From Brucella pituitosa (GTDB lineage: Bacteria > Pseudomonadota > Alphaproteobacteria > Rhizobiales > Rhizobiaceae), in contig NZ_PYSY02000001.1 of assembly GCF_003049685.1 (NCBI RefSeq), forward strand, positions 2,035,001 to 2,099,000: 64,000 nucleotides of DNA. Direction: 5' to 3'. Under the pieces are notes generated by a model that made no database searches, was not told the origin of the DNA, and saw only the letters and a list, made by a program, of their open reading frames with translations. The position numbers and the translations under genes were made by a program. Of this stretch, positions 26,660 through 34,711 are shown in pieces; the stretch's first letter is position 1, and every line of letters begins with the position of its first letter.

Positions 26660-27454
26660 ATGACGTTATCGACGCGTATTGCGCCGCACCTTCCCTATCT
26701 TCGCCGTTTTTCACGCGCCCTGACGGGTTCGCAGGCATCAGGTGATGCCTATGTAGCAGCTACATTGGAAGCATTGATCGCCGATATCAGCATCTTCCCG
26801 CCCGCATCCGCCGACCGGATTGCCCTTTATCGGCTGTTCTGCAATCTCTATAAAACGGCGTCCATCCAGATACCGGAACCTGCTTCTGAATTTGCATGGG
26901 AAAAGCAGGCAGCACGGAACTTGTCCCACATCGCCCCTCTGCCCCGCCAGGCATTTCTGCTCGTCGCAGTCGAAGGCTTCAATGACCGTGAGGCAGCTGA
27001 GATTCTCGAATTGGAAGAAGGTGAGTTTGGCCGGATTCTGGCCGCTGCTTCCACTGAAATCTCAAAGCAGGTCGCGACCCGCATCATGATTATCGAAGAT
27101 GAACCGCTGATTGCCATGGACATTGAACAGATGGTCGAAAGTCTGGGTCATGAAGTGGTTGGCATTGCGCGCACCAAGGACGAAGCACTCGCGCTTTACA
27201 AGCGAGAAAAGCCGCGCATGGTGCTTGCAGATATTCAGCTGGCAGACGGAAGCTCGGGCATCGATGCGGTCAATGAAATCCTTCAGGATGATACTGTTCC
27301 AGTGATCTTCATCACAGCCTTCCCAGAACGCCTGCTCACGGGTGAGCGGCCAGAGCCGACCTTCCTTGTGACGAAGCCGTTCAATCCCGACATGGTCAAG
27401 GCGCTTATCAGCCAAGCCCTGTTTTTTGAGGAAGCCGCTCAGGTCGCAGCCTGA
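26660..27454 (+). CDS. phyR: General stress response anti-anti-sigma regulator PhyR
   Basis: The 264-residue protein has an N-terminal EcfG-like sigma domain (about 10-135, with LPRQAFLLVAVEGFNDREAA) and a C-terminal receiver domain (about 140-258). In the receiver, the acidic pair is in IIEDEP (145-150) and the phospho-acceptor is D191 in VLADIQLADGSSG, with Lys in VTKPF. When phosphorylated, PhyR binds NepR and frees EcfG. The ATG at 26660 has GGAG ten bases upstream; the longer frame from 26399 runs through the promoter. Confidence 0.95.
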   Translation: MTLSTRIAPHLPYLRRFSRALTGSQASGDAYVAATLEALIADISIFPPASADRIALYRLFCNLYKTASIQIPEPASEFAWEKQAARNLSHIAPLPRQAFLLVAVEGFNDREAAEILELEEGEFGRILAAASTEISKQVATRIMIIEDEPLIAMDIEQMVESLGHEVVGIARTKDEALALYKREKPRMVLADIQLADGSSGIDAVNEILQDDTVPVIFITAFPERLLTGERPEPTFLVTKPFNPDMVKALISQALFFEEAAQVAA

Positions 27455-27592
27455 AACCACGACGTAGAGTCCGTCAGTCGATGCGCCCTGTAAAGGAGAA
27501 GTCTTTTCAGGGGCATTGGCTTTCAGCAGACAATCATCCGCTTGAAAACGCGTGATTATTTTGGGTCTGGACCTGCAAATTGTCTATTCCGA

Positions 27593-27618
27593 GGAACCAA
27601 AGGCATACACCGGACGTT
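27593..27618 (+). promoter_or_regulatory. EcfG-type promoter of the DUF1328 gene
   Basis: GGAAC (27593-27597), 17 bases, CGTT (27615-27618) is an exact EcfG consensus, 32 bases before the ATG of the DUF1328 gene. Confidence 0.82.
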
Positions 27619-27649
27619 TCCCTTTCAATCAATGAAGAGGAGACCCAAA

Positions 27650-27814
27650 ATGCTTTATTACGCTGTCGTTTTTCTCGTCGTGGCTCTGGTAGCAGGTGCC
27701 TTGGGCTTTGGCGGCATCGCTGGTGCATCAGCCGGTATTGCACAGATTCTGTTCTTCGTATTCCTTGCGCTGCTCGTCATATCGCTGATTGCTTCGGCGA
27801 TCCGCAAAGCGTAA
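27650..27814 (+). CDS. DUF1328 small membrane protein, stress-induced
   Basis: The 54-residue protein has two helices joined by a Gly-rich turn ([16 protein letters not shown]), the DUF1328/YtjA pattern. A GAGGAG ribosome binding site precedes the ATG. The EcfG-type promoter upstream puts it in the general stress regulon, in line with similar genes in other alphaproteobacteria. Molecular role unknown. Confidence 0.85.
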   Translation: MLYYAVVFLVVALVAGALGFGGIAGASAGIAQILFFVFLALLVISLIASAIRKA

Positions 27815-27890
27815 CGGAGAGAAAGAACACCGCTGATAGGGGGCTGATTTCAGCCCTCCGTCAGCTTCTGAAAAGATCGCGTCGTTTTGT

Positions 27891-27942
27891 GGCTCTGGCC
27901 CCTTTTTCGGCTCTGGCCCCCTCTTTGGTTCTGGCCAATGGC
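27891..27942. repeat. Imperfect 18-bp tandem repeat, about three copies
   Basis: GGCTCTGGCCCCTTTTTC (27891), GGCTCTGGCCCCCTCTTT (27909) and GGTTCTGGCCAATGGC (27927) follow each other with an 18-base period, between the DUF1328 gene and the HWE kinase gene. Confidence 0.7.
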
Positions 27943-28055
27943 GCAATCAGTCGTTTTCACAACAATCAGACATTATTGAACTCATCATTTCAGAACGCAA
28001 TTTTATCGATCACCAAATCGTTTTCATTCTACCACGGGCGGCAGTTGAGGCATTC

Positions 28056-29063
28056 ATGACAGCAGCAAACCCATCTCTCAATGAAACAGAGCCGGATGCT
28101 TCACGTTTGCGCGCATTATTAAGGGCCGTGCGGAACAGCAATGTTTGCGTTCTCTATCAAACACCTGATCTCCGCTACGCCTGGGGTGAAAACATCCCTT
28201 CCTACTGGCAGGAAAAATGGAAGGCCGGCGGGCAGGACTGCGATTTTATCTTCTCTACATCCATGTCACGGCTTGATCACGCCAAGCGCACAGCACTTGA
28301 AACCGGAATCGCACAGAATGTCGAACTGGCCATCAATGATGGCGACAAGCTTCGCTGGATAGAATTTCACATTGATTGTGATCGTGATTCTGGTGGTAAT
28401 GTACTTGGGCTGGTCACCACGGCCCTTGAAATCAGCGAGTTGAAACGCCGCGAACAAGTGCTGAAAACATTGTTGCGTGAGGTCAGTCACCGCTCCAAAA
28501 ATCTGCTCGCCATTGTGCAGAGCATCGCCAGCCAAACGGCTCGTTTCACCGATTCTGTCGATGACTTCCTTTTAAAATTCCGCGGCCGTATCCAGTCGCT
28601 TTCCTATTCCCAGGATCTGGTGACTGATTCCAATTGGCATGGCGCATTGTTCCTGGATCTTGTTCGCTCGCAAATCGAGAAATATATCGACATTAACGAC
28701 GAGCGCCTGATCATCGAAAGTGACAATCCTTATCTGTTTCCCGGAGCTGCATTGCATGTGGGGCTTGCTCTGCATGAGCTGATCATCAATGCGACATCTT
28801 TTGGTGGGCTTTCGATCCCTTACGGTCGCGTCGTCATCTCTGCAAAAATCCAACGCACGGAAAAAGGCGACGAAGAGCTGGTTTTTCATTGGGAAGAAAC
28901 CAATCCGTCCATGCCCGAAGTCTATCAACATGATCCACGCTTTGGCAGTGCCGTTCTGCAACGCATTGTTCCCTCTGCGGTGGGTGGCCATGCTGAGTAC
29001 CGCGTGGATGGCGCAGGGGCTGTCTATTCTCTTACGGTTCCCGCAGAACAATTCGATTCTTAA
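28056..29063 (+). CDS. HWE-family sensor histidine kinase with PAS-like domain
   Basis: The 335-residue protein has no membrane helix. A PAS-like domain (about 15-130) is followed by an HWE kinase core: acceptor His in LLREVSHRSKNLLAIVQSIA, N-box LHELIINATSFG, and the family HWE motif in VFHWEETNPS. Soluble HWE kinases often act on PhyR or single-domain response regulators. Its place after phyR and an EcfG-controlled gene suggests a part in the stress network. The start has no strong ribosome binding site. Confidence 0.82.
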   Translation: MTAANPSLNETEPDASRLRALLRAVRNSNVCVLYQTPDLRYAWGENIPSYWQEKWKAGGQDCDFIFSTSMSRLDHAKRTALETGIAQNVELAINDGDKLRWIEFHIDCDRDSGGNVLGLVTTALEISELKRREQVLKTLLREVSHRSKNLLAIVQSIASQTARFTDSVDDFLLKFRGRIQSLSYSQDLVTDSNWHGALFLDLVRSQIEKYIDINDERLIIESDNPYLFPGAALHVGLALHELIINATSFGGLSIPYGRVVISAKIQRTEKGDEELVFHWEETNPSMPEVYQHDPRFGSAVLQRIVPSAVGGHAEYRVDGAGAVYSLTVPAEQFDS

Positions 29064-29114
29064 AAACAAGCCTAAGCATTCAGGCCGATCCGGCACATCA
29101 ATCCATTCCACGCG

Positions 29115-29153
29115 ACAAAAGAAAAGCCGTCATGGTCCTGACCACAACGGCTT
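29115..29153 (-). terminator. Terminator reading on the minus strand (after fur/mur)
   Basis: On the minus strand AAGCCGT..ACGGCTT with inner GGTC..GACC is followed by TTTTCTTTTG. It lies about 165 bases after the Fur/Mur stop codon. Confidence 0.65.
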
Positions 29154-29299
29154 AACTCTGAATATGCGGAACGCCAGCTGCATAAACGGGGGGCGTCTGC
29201 GCGGCATTCTCGCTGTCCACTTCATACGGGGAGATTGAAGCGAACAATGAAGTCTGCTTGCGGGGCGGGTTGCAGTCTCCATATCCCAAAAACGCCGGT

Positions 29300-29334
29300 T
29301 GAGGGATTTGGTTCCCTCAGGATTTTATTTTTTT
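29300..29334 (+). terminator. Terminator reading on the plus strand, overlapping fur/mur 3' end
   Basis: TGAGGGA and TCCCTCA form a 7-bp stem, followed by GGATTTTATTTTTTT. It would end transcription from the HWE kinase gene or from a short RNA in 29155-29300. Confidence 0.6.
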
Positions 29335-29742
29335 GCAATAAAGTTCGAGGCGATGATGAACAATCTCATATCCCAGCGAGCGGGCGATTTCTTCCTGCAA
29401 TTTTTCAATCTTGTCGGAGCGGAATTCGACCACATCGCCACTATCCATATCGATGATATGGTCATGATGGGCGCCGCTTGCCTGCTCGAACCGAGACGGC
29501 CCGCCAGCAAAGGCATGGCGGTGAATAGCACCCAGTTCTTCCAGCAGTTTCATAGTTCGGTAAACGGTCGATAGCGAAATGCTATTATCAATCTCAACCG
29601 CGCGCCGAAAAATCTCCAGCGCATCCGGGTGATCTTCCGTCTCGGTCAATATGTTGAGGATGATCCGGCGTGGTCGTGTAATGCGGACACCAGCCTGCCT
29701 CAACTCCTGCTCATAATCGGGTTTTTTGTACGATTCACTCAT
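29317..29742 (-). CDS. fur: Fur-family metalloregulator (Fur/Mur)
   Basis: The 141-residue protein has the Fur DNA-binding domain ([15 protein letters not shown], then [16 protein letters not shown], about residues 15-75) and the metal/dimer domain with [16 protein letters not shown] (about 88-103). In Rhizobiales the Fur-like protein often serves as Mur and senses manganese, while iron control passes to Irr and RirA; sequence alone does not decide here. ATG 29742 gives the usual length; an in-frame ATG at 29787 would add 15 residues over the palindrome. Likely autoregulated through the palindrome upstream. Confidence 0.88.
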   Translation of the reverse strand: MSESYKKPDYEQELRQAGVRITRPRRIILNILTETEDHPDALEIFRRAVEIDNSISLSTVYRTMKLLEELGAIHRHAFAGGPSRFEQASGAHHDHIIDMDSGDVVEFRSDKIEKLQEEIARSLGYEIVHHRLELYCKKIKS

Positions 29743-29767
29743 GCCCGGATTATGCACCGGCAATGCT

Positions 29768-29791
29768 CCAGTTGCAAATTTTTGCAACTGG
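29768..29791. promoter_or_regulatory. Palindrome upstream of fur/mur, possible metalloregulator site
   Basis: CCAGTTGCAAA-TT-TTTGCAACTGG is an inverted repeat with 11-bp arms, 26 bases before the fur/mur start. Its TTGCAAA..TTTGCAA core recalls the TGCAA-containing Mur sites of rhizobia. Binding is inferred. Confidence 0.55.
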
Positions 29792-29881
29792 AATGGAGAA
29801 CATCTCCCCAGACCATTTTATCCTGCGCCTGTGCCGCCTCACTTCCTTTCAGAAGAATGCGCAAATCTCACAACTGAAAAT

Positions 29882-30139
29882 TCACAAATAGGCGAGCGGT
29901 GAGAGGCTCAGAACAATGCCGATGAATGCCACAAAGCTGCGCCAATAAAACAAACCCCAGAGACCGAATATGATCCCCACTGGCGCGGTATAGACGCAGA
30001 ATACGACCAGATATCCGTCGTTACCGACGCCGAAGAAAGCGAGATAATAGAAAATGAAAGCGGTTATTGCGCCAAAGATCAGGGATGCAATCGCCGAGAA
30101 GCACCAGTTTCGCTTCCTGATAGGTTTTGCCTGATCCAT
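29882..30139 (-). CDS. Small hypothetical membrane protein (85 aa)
   Basis: The 85-residue protein has a basic N-terminus (KPIRKRNW) and about three hydrophobic segments covering residues 13-83. I do not recognise the family. It ends close to the fur/mur upstream region and stands alone. Confidence 0.5.
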   Translation of the reverse strand: MDQAKPIRKRNWCFSAIASLIFGAITAFIFYYLAFFGVGNDGYLVVFCVYTAPVGIIFGLWGLFYWRSFVAFIGIVLSLSPLAYL

Positions 30140-30264
30140 GCCCAGTCAATTCCCCGAATATGTTTCCGAACCATCAGCCTTATGCGGGCCACTACTCAAA
30201 CCTTAGAATCTCAACTGGATAAGGCCCGATAGCCGAAGGCACCATCATAAGCAGTCGCCACCAC

Positions 30265-30936
30265 CTATGGTGCGCCCACTCGAAAATAGGTGCCGGCTGC
30301 GGTGCCAAAGCCACCTGACGTAGACTCATCGCAGAACGGGGTCGGAATATTCAGCGTTGCCCCTTCCAGACGTAACACCAGAGGACCGCCCTCACCCTTA
30401 AATTCGGCTTCACCAGCCGATTTCTGCTCAATCACACCCTCGAAACTGCACACCCAGGTCCCATTGGCCTGATCTGCAACATTGACATTCACAGCAAGTT
30501 GGCCTGATGGTTTCTTTTCTACCTCAATGGCACCCCATGCATTGCTCCAGTTGCCTTCAAGAGACGAGTTATCTGTGACTGAAATCCAATTGAGGAATTC
30601 TGCACGCATGTCTGTCCGGTCCAGCAAGCCGGTCAGCCTATTTTCCAGATTAGACAGATTGCTTTCAAATGCTTCAGCCCGAATCTTGATAAAGGCGCTC
30701 TGATCGTTGCGAAGTGCTTCCTTCAATGTAGGATCGGCTCTTTCAATCAGTGCAGAATAAGCAATCGACATAGCGCGATCCGCTTCGGCAATGTCTGGCT
30801 TGGAACAAATTGCCTTTTCCATTGCCGTCGAAGCTTTTCCGCAGTCAAACCCTGCTTGAGCTAGCGCTGGCACCTGGGGGAACGCGTAAATCCCTAAAGC
30901 AGCGCACAAGACAGCGGAGTATTTCGTATGACGCAT
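30265..30936 (-). CDS. Secreted protein with LprI-like (DUF1311) domain
   Basis: The 223-residue protein has a signal peptide (cleavage near ALAQA, about 28). Next is an LprI/DUF1311-like domain with FDCGKASTAMEKAICSKPDI, ADRAMSIAYSALIERAD and a disulfide-type Cys pair. The C-terminal half (about 120-223) has no family I know. LprI of mycobacteria inhibits lysozyme, but the domain is widespread and its usual role unknown. ATG 30936 follows GAGGG; GTG 30942 is an alternative. Confidence 0.7.
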   Translation of the reverse strand: MRHTKYSAVLCAALGIYAFPQVPALAQAGFDCGKASTAMEKAICSKPDIAEADRAMSIAYSALIERADPTLKEALRNDQSAFIKIRAEAFESNLSNLENRLTGLLDRTDMRAEFLNWISVTDNSSLEGNWSNAWGAIEVEKKPSGQLAVNVNVADQANGTWVCSFEGVIEQKSAGEAEFKGEGGPLVLRLEGATLNIPTPFCDESTSGGFGTAAGTYFRVGAP

Positions 30937-31029
30937 TTTCACCCTCAGTGTTCAACTCTTAAACTGTCGTCGAATGTCTTTGATCAGGAGTAGACTTGTA
31001 ATGGCTTAATGCCATTTATCCAACTCTTT

Positions 31030-31080
31030 AGAGCGCATCCCGAAAAGTGTGAAACGGTTTCCGGAAAAGATGCGCGTTAA
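31030..31080. repeat. REP-like repeat (GCGCATCCCGAAAAGTGTGAA)
   Basis: TAGAGCGCATC pairs with GATGCGCGTTA, and the inner CCGAAAA pairs with TTTCCGG-type arms. The core GCGCATCCCGAAAAGTGT is repeated exactly at 59551. Confidence 0.78.
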
Positions 31081-31090
31081 AACAAAAAGT

Positions 31091-31130
31091 TAGAGCGCAA
31101 TCTGATTCAATCAGATTGAAACCCGCTCTA
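31091..31130. repeat. REP-like inverted repeat (TAGAGCG..CGCTCTA)
   Basis: TAGAGCG at the left and CGCTCTA at the right enclose the inner inverted repeat CAATCTGATT..AATCAGATTG. It adjoins the preceding repeat. Confidence 0.75.
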
Positions 31131-31391
31131 AGCAACGTTTGCACGGAATGCAGGAGGGGTGGGTTACATCAGTCTGTAAGCACAAGCGTTTCGCCAAATT
31201 GAACCAACGTCAATTCGCAAAAAAGGGCCTATTTAATTGAAGCAATGCCTATTAACGGTGCCATATCCATTTACCCAAACCCCGTTGATTTAACTGGCGC
31301 GTGAATAACTGATGCCGGGTAAAATTTCATTTAAGGTTGTGCTTGACCACCCGCCGCGCCTCTGCCAGCTTGCGGCAAACAGGGGGCAACC

Positions 31392-31886
31392 ATGAAGCGA
31401 TTTATTCCAATCATTGTAAGCATCTGCGCGGTTGCATCGGTCACGGCATGCACAACAAGCGACAAATCCAAAGAAAGCAGTTCGGCACATATTGCCGCGG
31501 TTCCACAGCAGACAGCAGCACCCAAGCTTATTGACAGCTACAGCGCTCATATCAGCGAGAAAGATAAGGTCGATAATAAGGGTGTTAAGCTGACAAATGC
31601 AAAAGCAATCCTATTGCAAGACCGTAAGAATTATTACGATTTCAACCTGCGAGATAAGGGCGACACTCCGAGCAAAGTATTCGCCAGCAAAGAAAACAGG
31701 TGGGGTGAAGGCAAACCAATTTCGGAAATGAAATGGGAACCTGTTTCTTCGGGCCGCCCTGAAAAGGGCTATCAATGGAAAATGCGGCAAGGGGTTGAGT
31801 ATGAAATCATCAAAGGCAACCCCGATTTGAAAATCCAAGTATACAATGACGGCAACATTCACGTTGACCCGATGCAGCCATATTAA
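31392..31886 (+). CDS. Hypothetical lipoprotein
   Basis: The 164-residue protein has a lipoprotein signal with lipobox SVTAC (Cys20), after MKRFIPIIVSICAVA. The mature part is hydrophilic, with KDRKNYYDF-like and WGEGKPISEMKWEP segments. I do not recognise a domain. GGGG lies before the ATG. It should be anchored in the outer or inner membrane. Confidence 0.65.
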   Translation: MKRFIPIIVSICAVASVTACTTSDKSKESSSAHIAAVPQQTAAPKLIDSYSAHISEKDKVDNKGVKLTNAKAILLQDRKNYYDFNLRDKGDTPSKVFASKENRWGEGKPISEMKWEPVSSGRPEKGYQWKMRQGVEYEIIKGNPDLKIQVYNDGNIHVDPMQPY

Positions 31887-31994
31887 CCGCTGCGGACACA
31901 GACCAGACGCCGCAGGGTTGTGATACCCTTTACTAAGACATAGTGCAGATTTGAGCCATCAGCTTTCTGCCAGCGGTGGGAACCTCTATGCGTC

Positions 31995-32384
31995 CTAGTC
32001 CTCACCGGATTTGGCTTGTTCGTAAGCCTCGAAAAGCGAGGAAACGAGAACGCCATTGATACGCATTCCGGTCAGATCCGCATCTGTGATGTTGGCATCC
32101 ACCAATGTAACGCCGCTGATATTCAAGCCCGTCATGTTGGCGTTTGTAATGGTGGAGCTGGACATGTTGACATTATTAAAACGCACTGCTGTCAGATTGA
32201 CATCGTCAAACTCTGCCTCGCTTAAATTCACATCATTGAATTTTGCTTTGCTTAAAACAGCATAGAACCGTGCCCCTGTTAGATTTACGCCGTCAAAATT
32301 CGTACCCGACATATCAGCGTGATGATAATGGGTGTCCTGCATTTGAGGGCCATCGAAAGGGTTGTTCGTTGGTTTATCACTCAT
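31995..32384 (-). CDS. Pentapeptide-repeat protein
   Basis: The 129-residue protein contains about 16 pentapeptide repeats of the A(D/N)LXX type (residues about 22-112, for example GTNFDGVNLTGARFYAVL and NANMTGLNISGVTL). These form a right-handed beta-helix. There is no signal peptide. Some family members mimic DNA and bind gyrase, but most have no known role, and nothing here favours one. Confidence 0.8.
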   Translation of the reverse strand: MSDKPTNNPFDGPQMQDTHYHHADMSGTNFDGVNLTGARFYAVLSKAKFNDVNLSEAEFDDVNLTAVRFNNVNMSSSTITNANMTGLNISGVTLVDANITDADLTGMRINGVLVSSLFEAYEQAKSGED

Positions 32385-32739
32385 GTCGGTCTATCCTCTC
32401 GTATCTATTTGGGTGCCGCACTCAAGTTGCACTATAGTCAGTGATTATGAAAGGCTCACAAATAGGCCAAAGACAGAAGCACTGTTTCGGATGCTTTATC
32501 GAGTTTTACGAGGCCTCCTAAATATTAGGGAGGAGATCTGCACAATCTTATGCAGCCCCCCTGTCGGCGTTTCGCGCGCAATAAAAAATCGAGATTTACT
32601 GATAGGCAACCGAATAAGAGATTGTCGCGCCCTACCGCCTAAACGGACATAAAGACACAGCTATATCCATTCTCAGAAACCGCTTATCGACGGTTATTGG
32701 AAAACTTTCATCGGATGACGGCTAAATGATTGATTTTGC
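32385..32739. other. 355-bp gap before tRNA-Glu
   Basis: Apart from a hairpin at 32514-32533 (CCTCCTAA..TTAGGGAGG), I see no gene, repeat or terminator. The 96-codon frame across it has no ribosome binding site and an unusual composition. Confidence 0.45.
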
Positions 32740-32814
32740 TGGTACGCCCAAGGGGAATCGAACCCCTGTTTGCGCCGTGAGAGGGCGCCGTCCTAACCGC
32801 TAGACGATGGGCGC
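32740..32814 (-). tRNA. tRNA-Glu (anticodon CTC)
   Basis: Read on the minus strand, the gene starts GCGCCCATCGTCTAGCGG and ends with the encoded CCA. The anticodon stem GGCGC/GCGCC frames the loop CTCTCAC, giving anticodon CTC. The T arm is AGGGGTTCGATTCCCCT. The acceptor stem pairs apart from a G-U at position 1-72. No repeated 3' end that would mark an integrated element is seen nearby. Confidence 0.96.
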
Positions 32815-32913
32815 AGAGCCAAGTAGCTTTCGCTGATATAGACCTGACAGGTCAAAAGCGCAATGCCGACTGAAATTGAAAGGGCGACAGAACTGCCGCC
32901 CTCGAACTCATAA

Positions 32914-33396
32914 TTACTCGACATTGCCGAGCTTGATGCGGCCCACGATACGGGACTCGCGATAATCGTAAACGATAATCTCAGTACCGCCATCTGGCAG
33001 CAAAGTTTCCAGCGAAAGCTGCTGACCGGAAAGGCTCTGCGACAACAGGCGTGTGCCCGGCGCAAGCTCAATCTGCGATTCAATCAGCTTGACTGGCTCA
33101 GGCAGCGAGGGTGCAATTGCAGCCTGTCCCGGAATGTCTGAACGCGCAGCTTCTGTTTCGCTGGCGTCTGGCGCGCGATTGATCTTGTAGACAACTGCGA
33201 CAAGCACAGCCATAAGACCAATCAACATGACACCGATGGAAACTGCAAGCAGACGGATCATCTTGCGACGGACTTTCTCCATCGCTGGATCAAGCGGGGG
33301 TTCCGGCTGTTGCGGTTCCGGATAATAACCCTGCTGATAGTCCTGATATCCTGAATCCTGCTGATTCTGATATCGGGGATAGTGTGGATCCTGCAT
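32914..33396 (-). CDS. Membrane-anchored hypothetical protein (DUF6476-like)
   Basis: The 160-residue protein has a Gln/Tyr/Pro-rich N-terminus, then PPLDPAMEKVRRKMIRLLAV leading into one helix (about 48-70), and a C-terminal beta-rich part (LAPGTRLLSQSLSG..YDYRESRIVGRIKLG). The segment before the helix matches rhizobial DUF6476 proteins as I recall them. ATG 33396 has GGAG seven bases upstream. It diverges from rluD. Role unknown. Confidence 0.65.
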   Translation of the reverse strand: MQDPHYPRYQNQQDSGYQDYQQGYYPEPQQPEPPLDPAMEKVRRKMIRLLAVSIGVMLIGLMAVLVAVVYKINRAPDASETEAARSDIPGQAAIAPSLPEPVKLIESQIELAPGTRLLSQSLSGQQLSLETLLPDGGTEIIVYDYRESRIVGRIKLGNVE

Positions 33397-33453
33397 TAAA
33401 TGACTCCGGTTCATGCACCCGCGTGGGCGCGTGATAACGAAGGGAAGAGACAA

Positions 33454-34458
33454 TTGAAAGAACTAATTGCCGACCTAGACGCTGCGGGCAAAAGATTAGA
33501 CCAGTGGCTGGCCGCAGCATTGGGGCCGGAACTCTCCCGCAGTCGCGTCCAGTCCCTGATTGCTGAGGGTCACGTGACCCTCGATGGTGTTCCCGCCAGC
33601 GGCGCAAAACAAAAGCTGCGCGAAGGCATGAAGATTGCCATCGTGCTGCCAGAGCCTGAACCTGCCGACCCGCAAGGCGAGAACATCCCGCTGGATATTC
33701 TCTATGAAGACGATGATCTCATCGTCATCAACAAGCCAGCTGGCCTTGTTGTCCATCCGGGCAACGGCAACTGGACGGGAACGCTTGTTAATGCCCTCAT
33801 ATATCATTGTGGCGATAGCTTGTCCGGCATTGGAGGAATTCGCCGTCCGGGTATCGTTCATCGTCTGGATAAGGACACAAGCGGTGTCATGGTCGTCGCC
33901 AAAAACGATCTTTCGCATCGCCACCTGAGCGAACAGTTTGCTGACCATGGCCGCACGGGTGATCTCGAACGCGCTTACCTTGCACTCGTCTGGGGCATGA
34001 CTGAGCGCCCGCAAGGTGTGATTGATGCGCATCTTGGTCGCTCCCATCGCGATCGCACCAAACAAGCTGTCGTGAAAGAAGAACGCGAAGATGCGCGGCA
34101 CGCAGTAACTCATTATTCAACAATAGAGAAATTTGCACCGCAGGAAGATGCGACCTCGCTTGCTTCGCTGGTCGAATGCCGCCTTGAAACAGGCCGCACG
34201 CATCAGATACGCGTTCACATGGCCCATATCGGCCATCCGCTTGTCGGCGACATGGATTATGGCAGCGCCTACAAAACTAAAGCCAATAAGCTGCCAGAAC
34301 CGCTAAAGAACGCCGTACACGGCTTCCACCGGCAGGCGCTGCACGCCTGGCTTCTCGCTTTCACACATCCTGCAACAGAAGAGCTGATGCGCTTTGAAGC
34401 CGCAATGCCGGAAGATATGGAGCACCTTCTGGAAAGTTTCCGCAGCTACTCTATATAA
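33454..34458 (+). CDS. rluD: RluA-family 23S rRNA pseudouridine synthase (RluD-like)
   Basis: The 334-residue protein has an N-terminal S4 RNA-binding domain (GKRLDQWLAAALGPELSRSR, about 10-70) and a pseudouridine synthase domain with the catalytic Asp in RPGIVHRLDKDTSGVMV (about residue 145) and RLETGRTHQIRVH. RluD makes pseudouridines in helix 69 of 23S rRNA; RluC is a close relative. TTG 33454, with AGGGAAG before it, gives the family length; ATG 33400 would overlap the divergent gene's start. It lies 250 bases before rpoH. Confidence 0.88.
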   Translation: MKELIADLDAAGKRLDQWLAAALGPELSRSRVQSLIAEGHVTLDGVPASGAKQKLREGMKIAIVLPEPEPADPQGENIPLDILYEDDDLIVINKPAGLVVHPGNGNWTGTLVNALIYHCGDSLSGIGGIRRPGIVHRLDKDTSGVMVVAKNDLSHRHLSEQFADHGRTGDLERAYLALVWGMTERPQGVIDAHLGRSHRDRTKQAVVKEEREDARHAVTHYSTIEKFAPQEDATSLASLVECRLETGRTHQIRVHMAHIGHPLVGDMDYGSAYKTKANKLPEPLKNAVHGFHRQALHAWLLAFTHPATEELMRFEAAMPEDMEHLLESFRSYSI

Positions 34459-34711
34459 GTCTGTAAAGAATATAGGGCTCGTTTTAGGCCACTCATGGAA
34501 CTGTCTGAGCAAGAACGCCTATTGCGGCATCATCGACGCATATGCTCCCTTGCTGTTCACATTCTAGTGACAGATTGTTTCATGAGTTTAAAGATCGTGT
34601 TTTTGCCAAAATCGTGCCTATATATGGAGGCTCGCGTGAGGGAAGTGCAGGAGGCAGCCCCCGCGACAGGTTCGCCACATGGGAGCCTGAAATTATAAAG
34701 GAGGGTGCTCT

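Larger units (their letters stand above)
30943..31391. other. 449-bp gap, mainly repeats
   Basis: Two REP-like repeats lie at 31030-31080 and 31091-31130. The rest (31131-31391) is AT-rich with no ORF or clear hairpin and should carry the promoters of the neighbouring genes. Confidence 0.5.

Noticed and set aside
27891..27942. Tandem repeat as a CRISPR array
   Set aside because: Units are contiguous at 18 bases with no spacers, and no cas genes are present.
32740..32814. tRNA-Glu as the attachment site of a genomic island
   Set aside because: I found no second copy of the tRNA 3' end and no integrase within the window.
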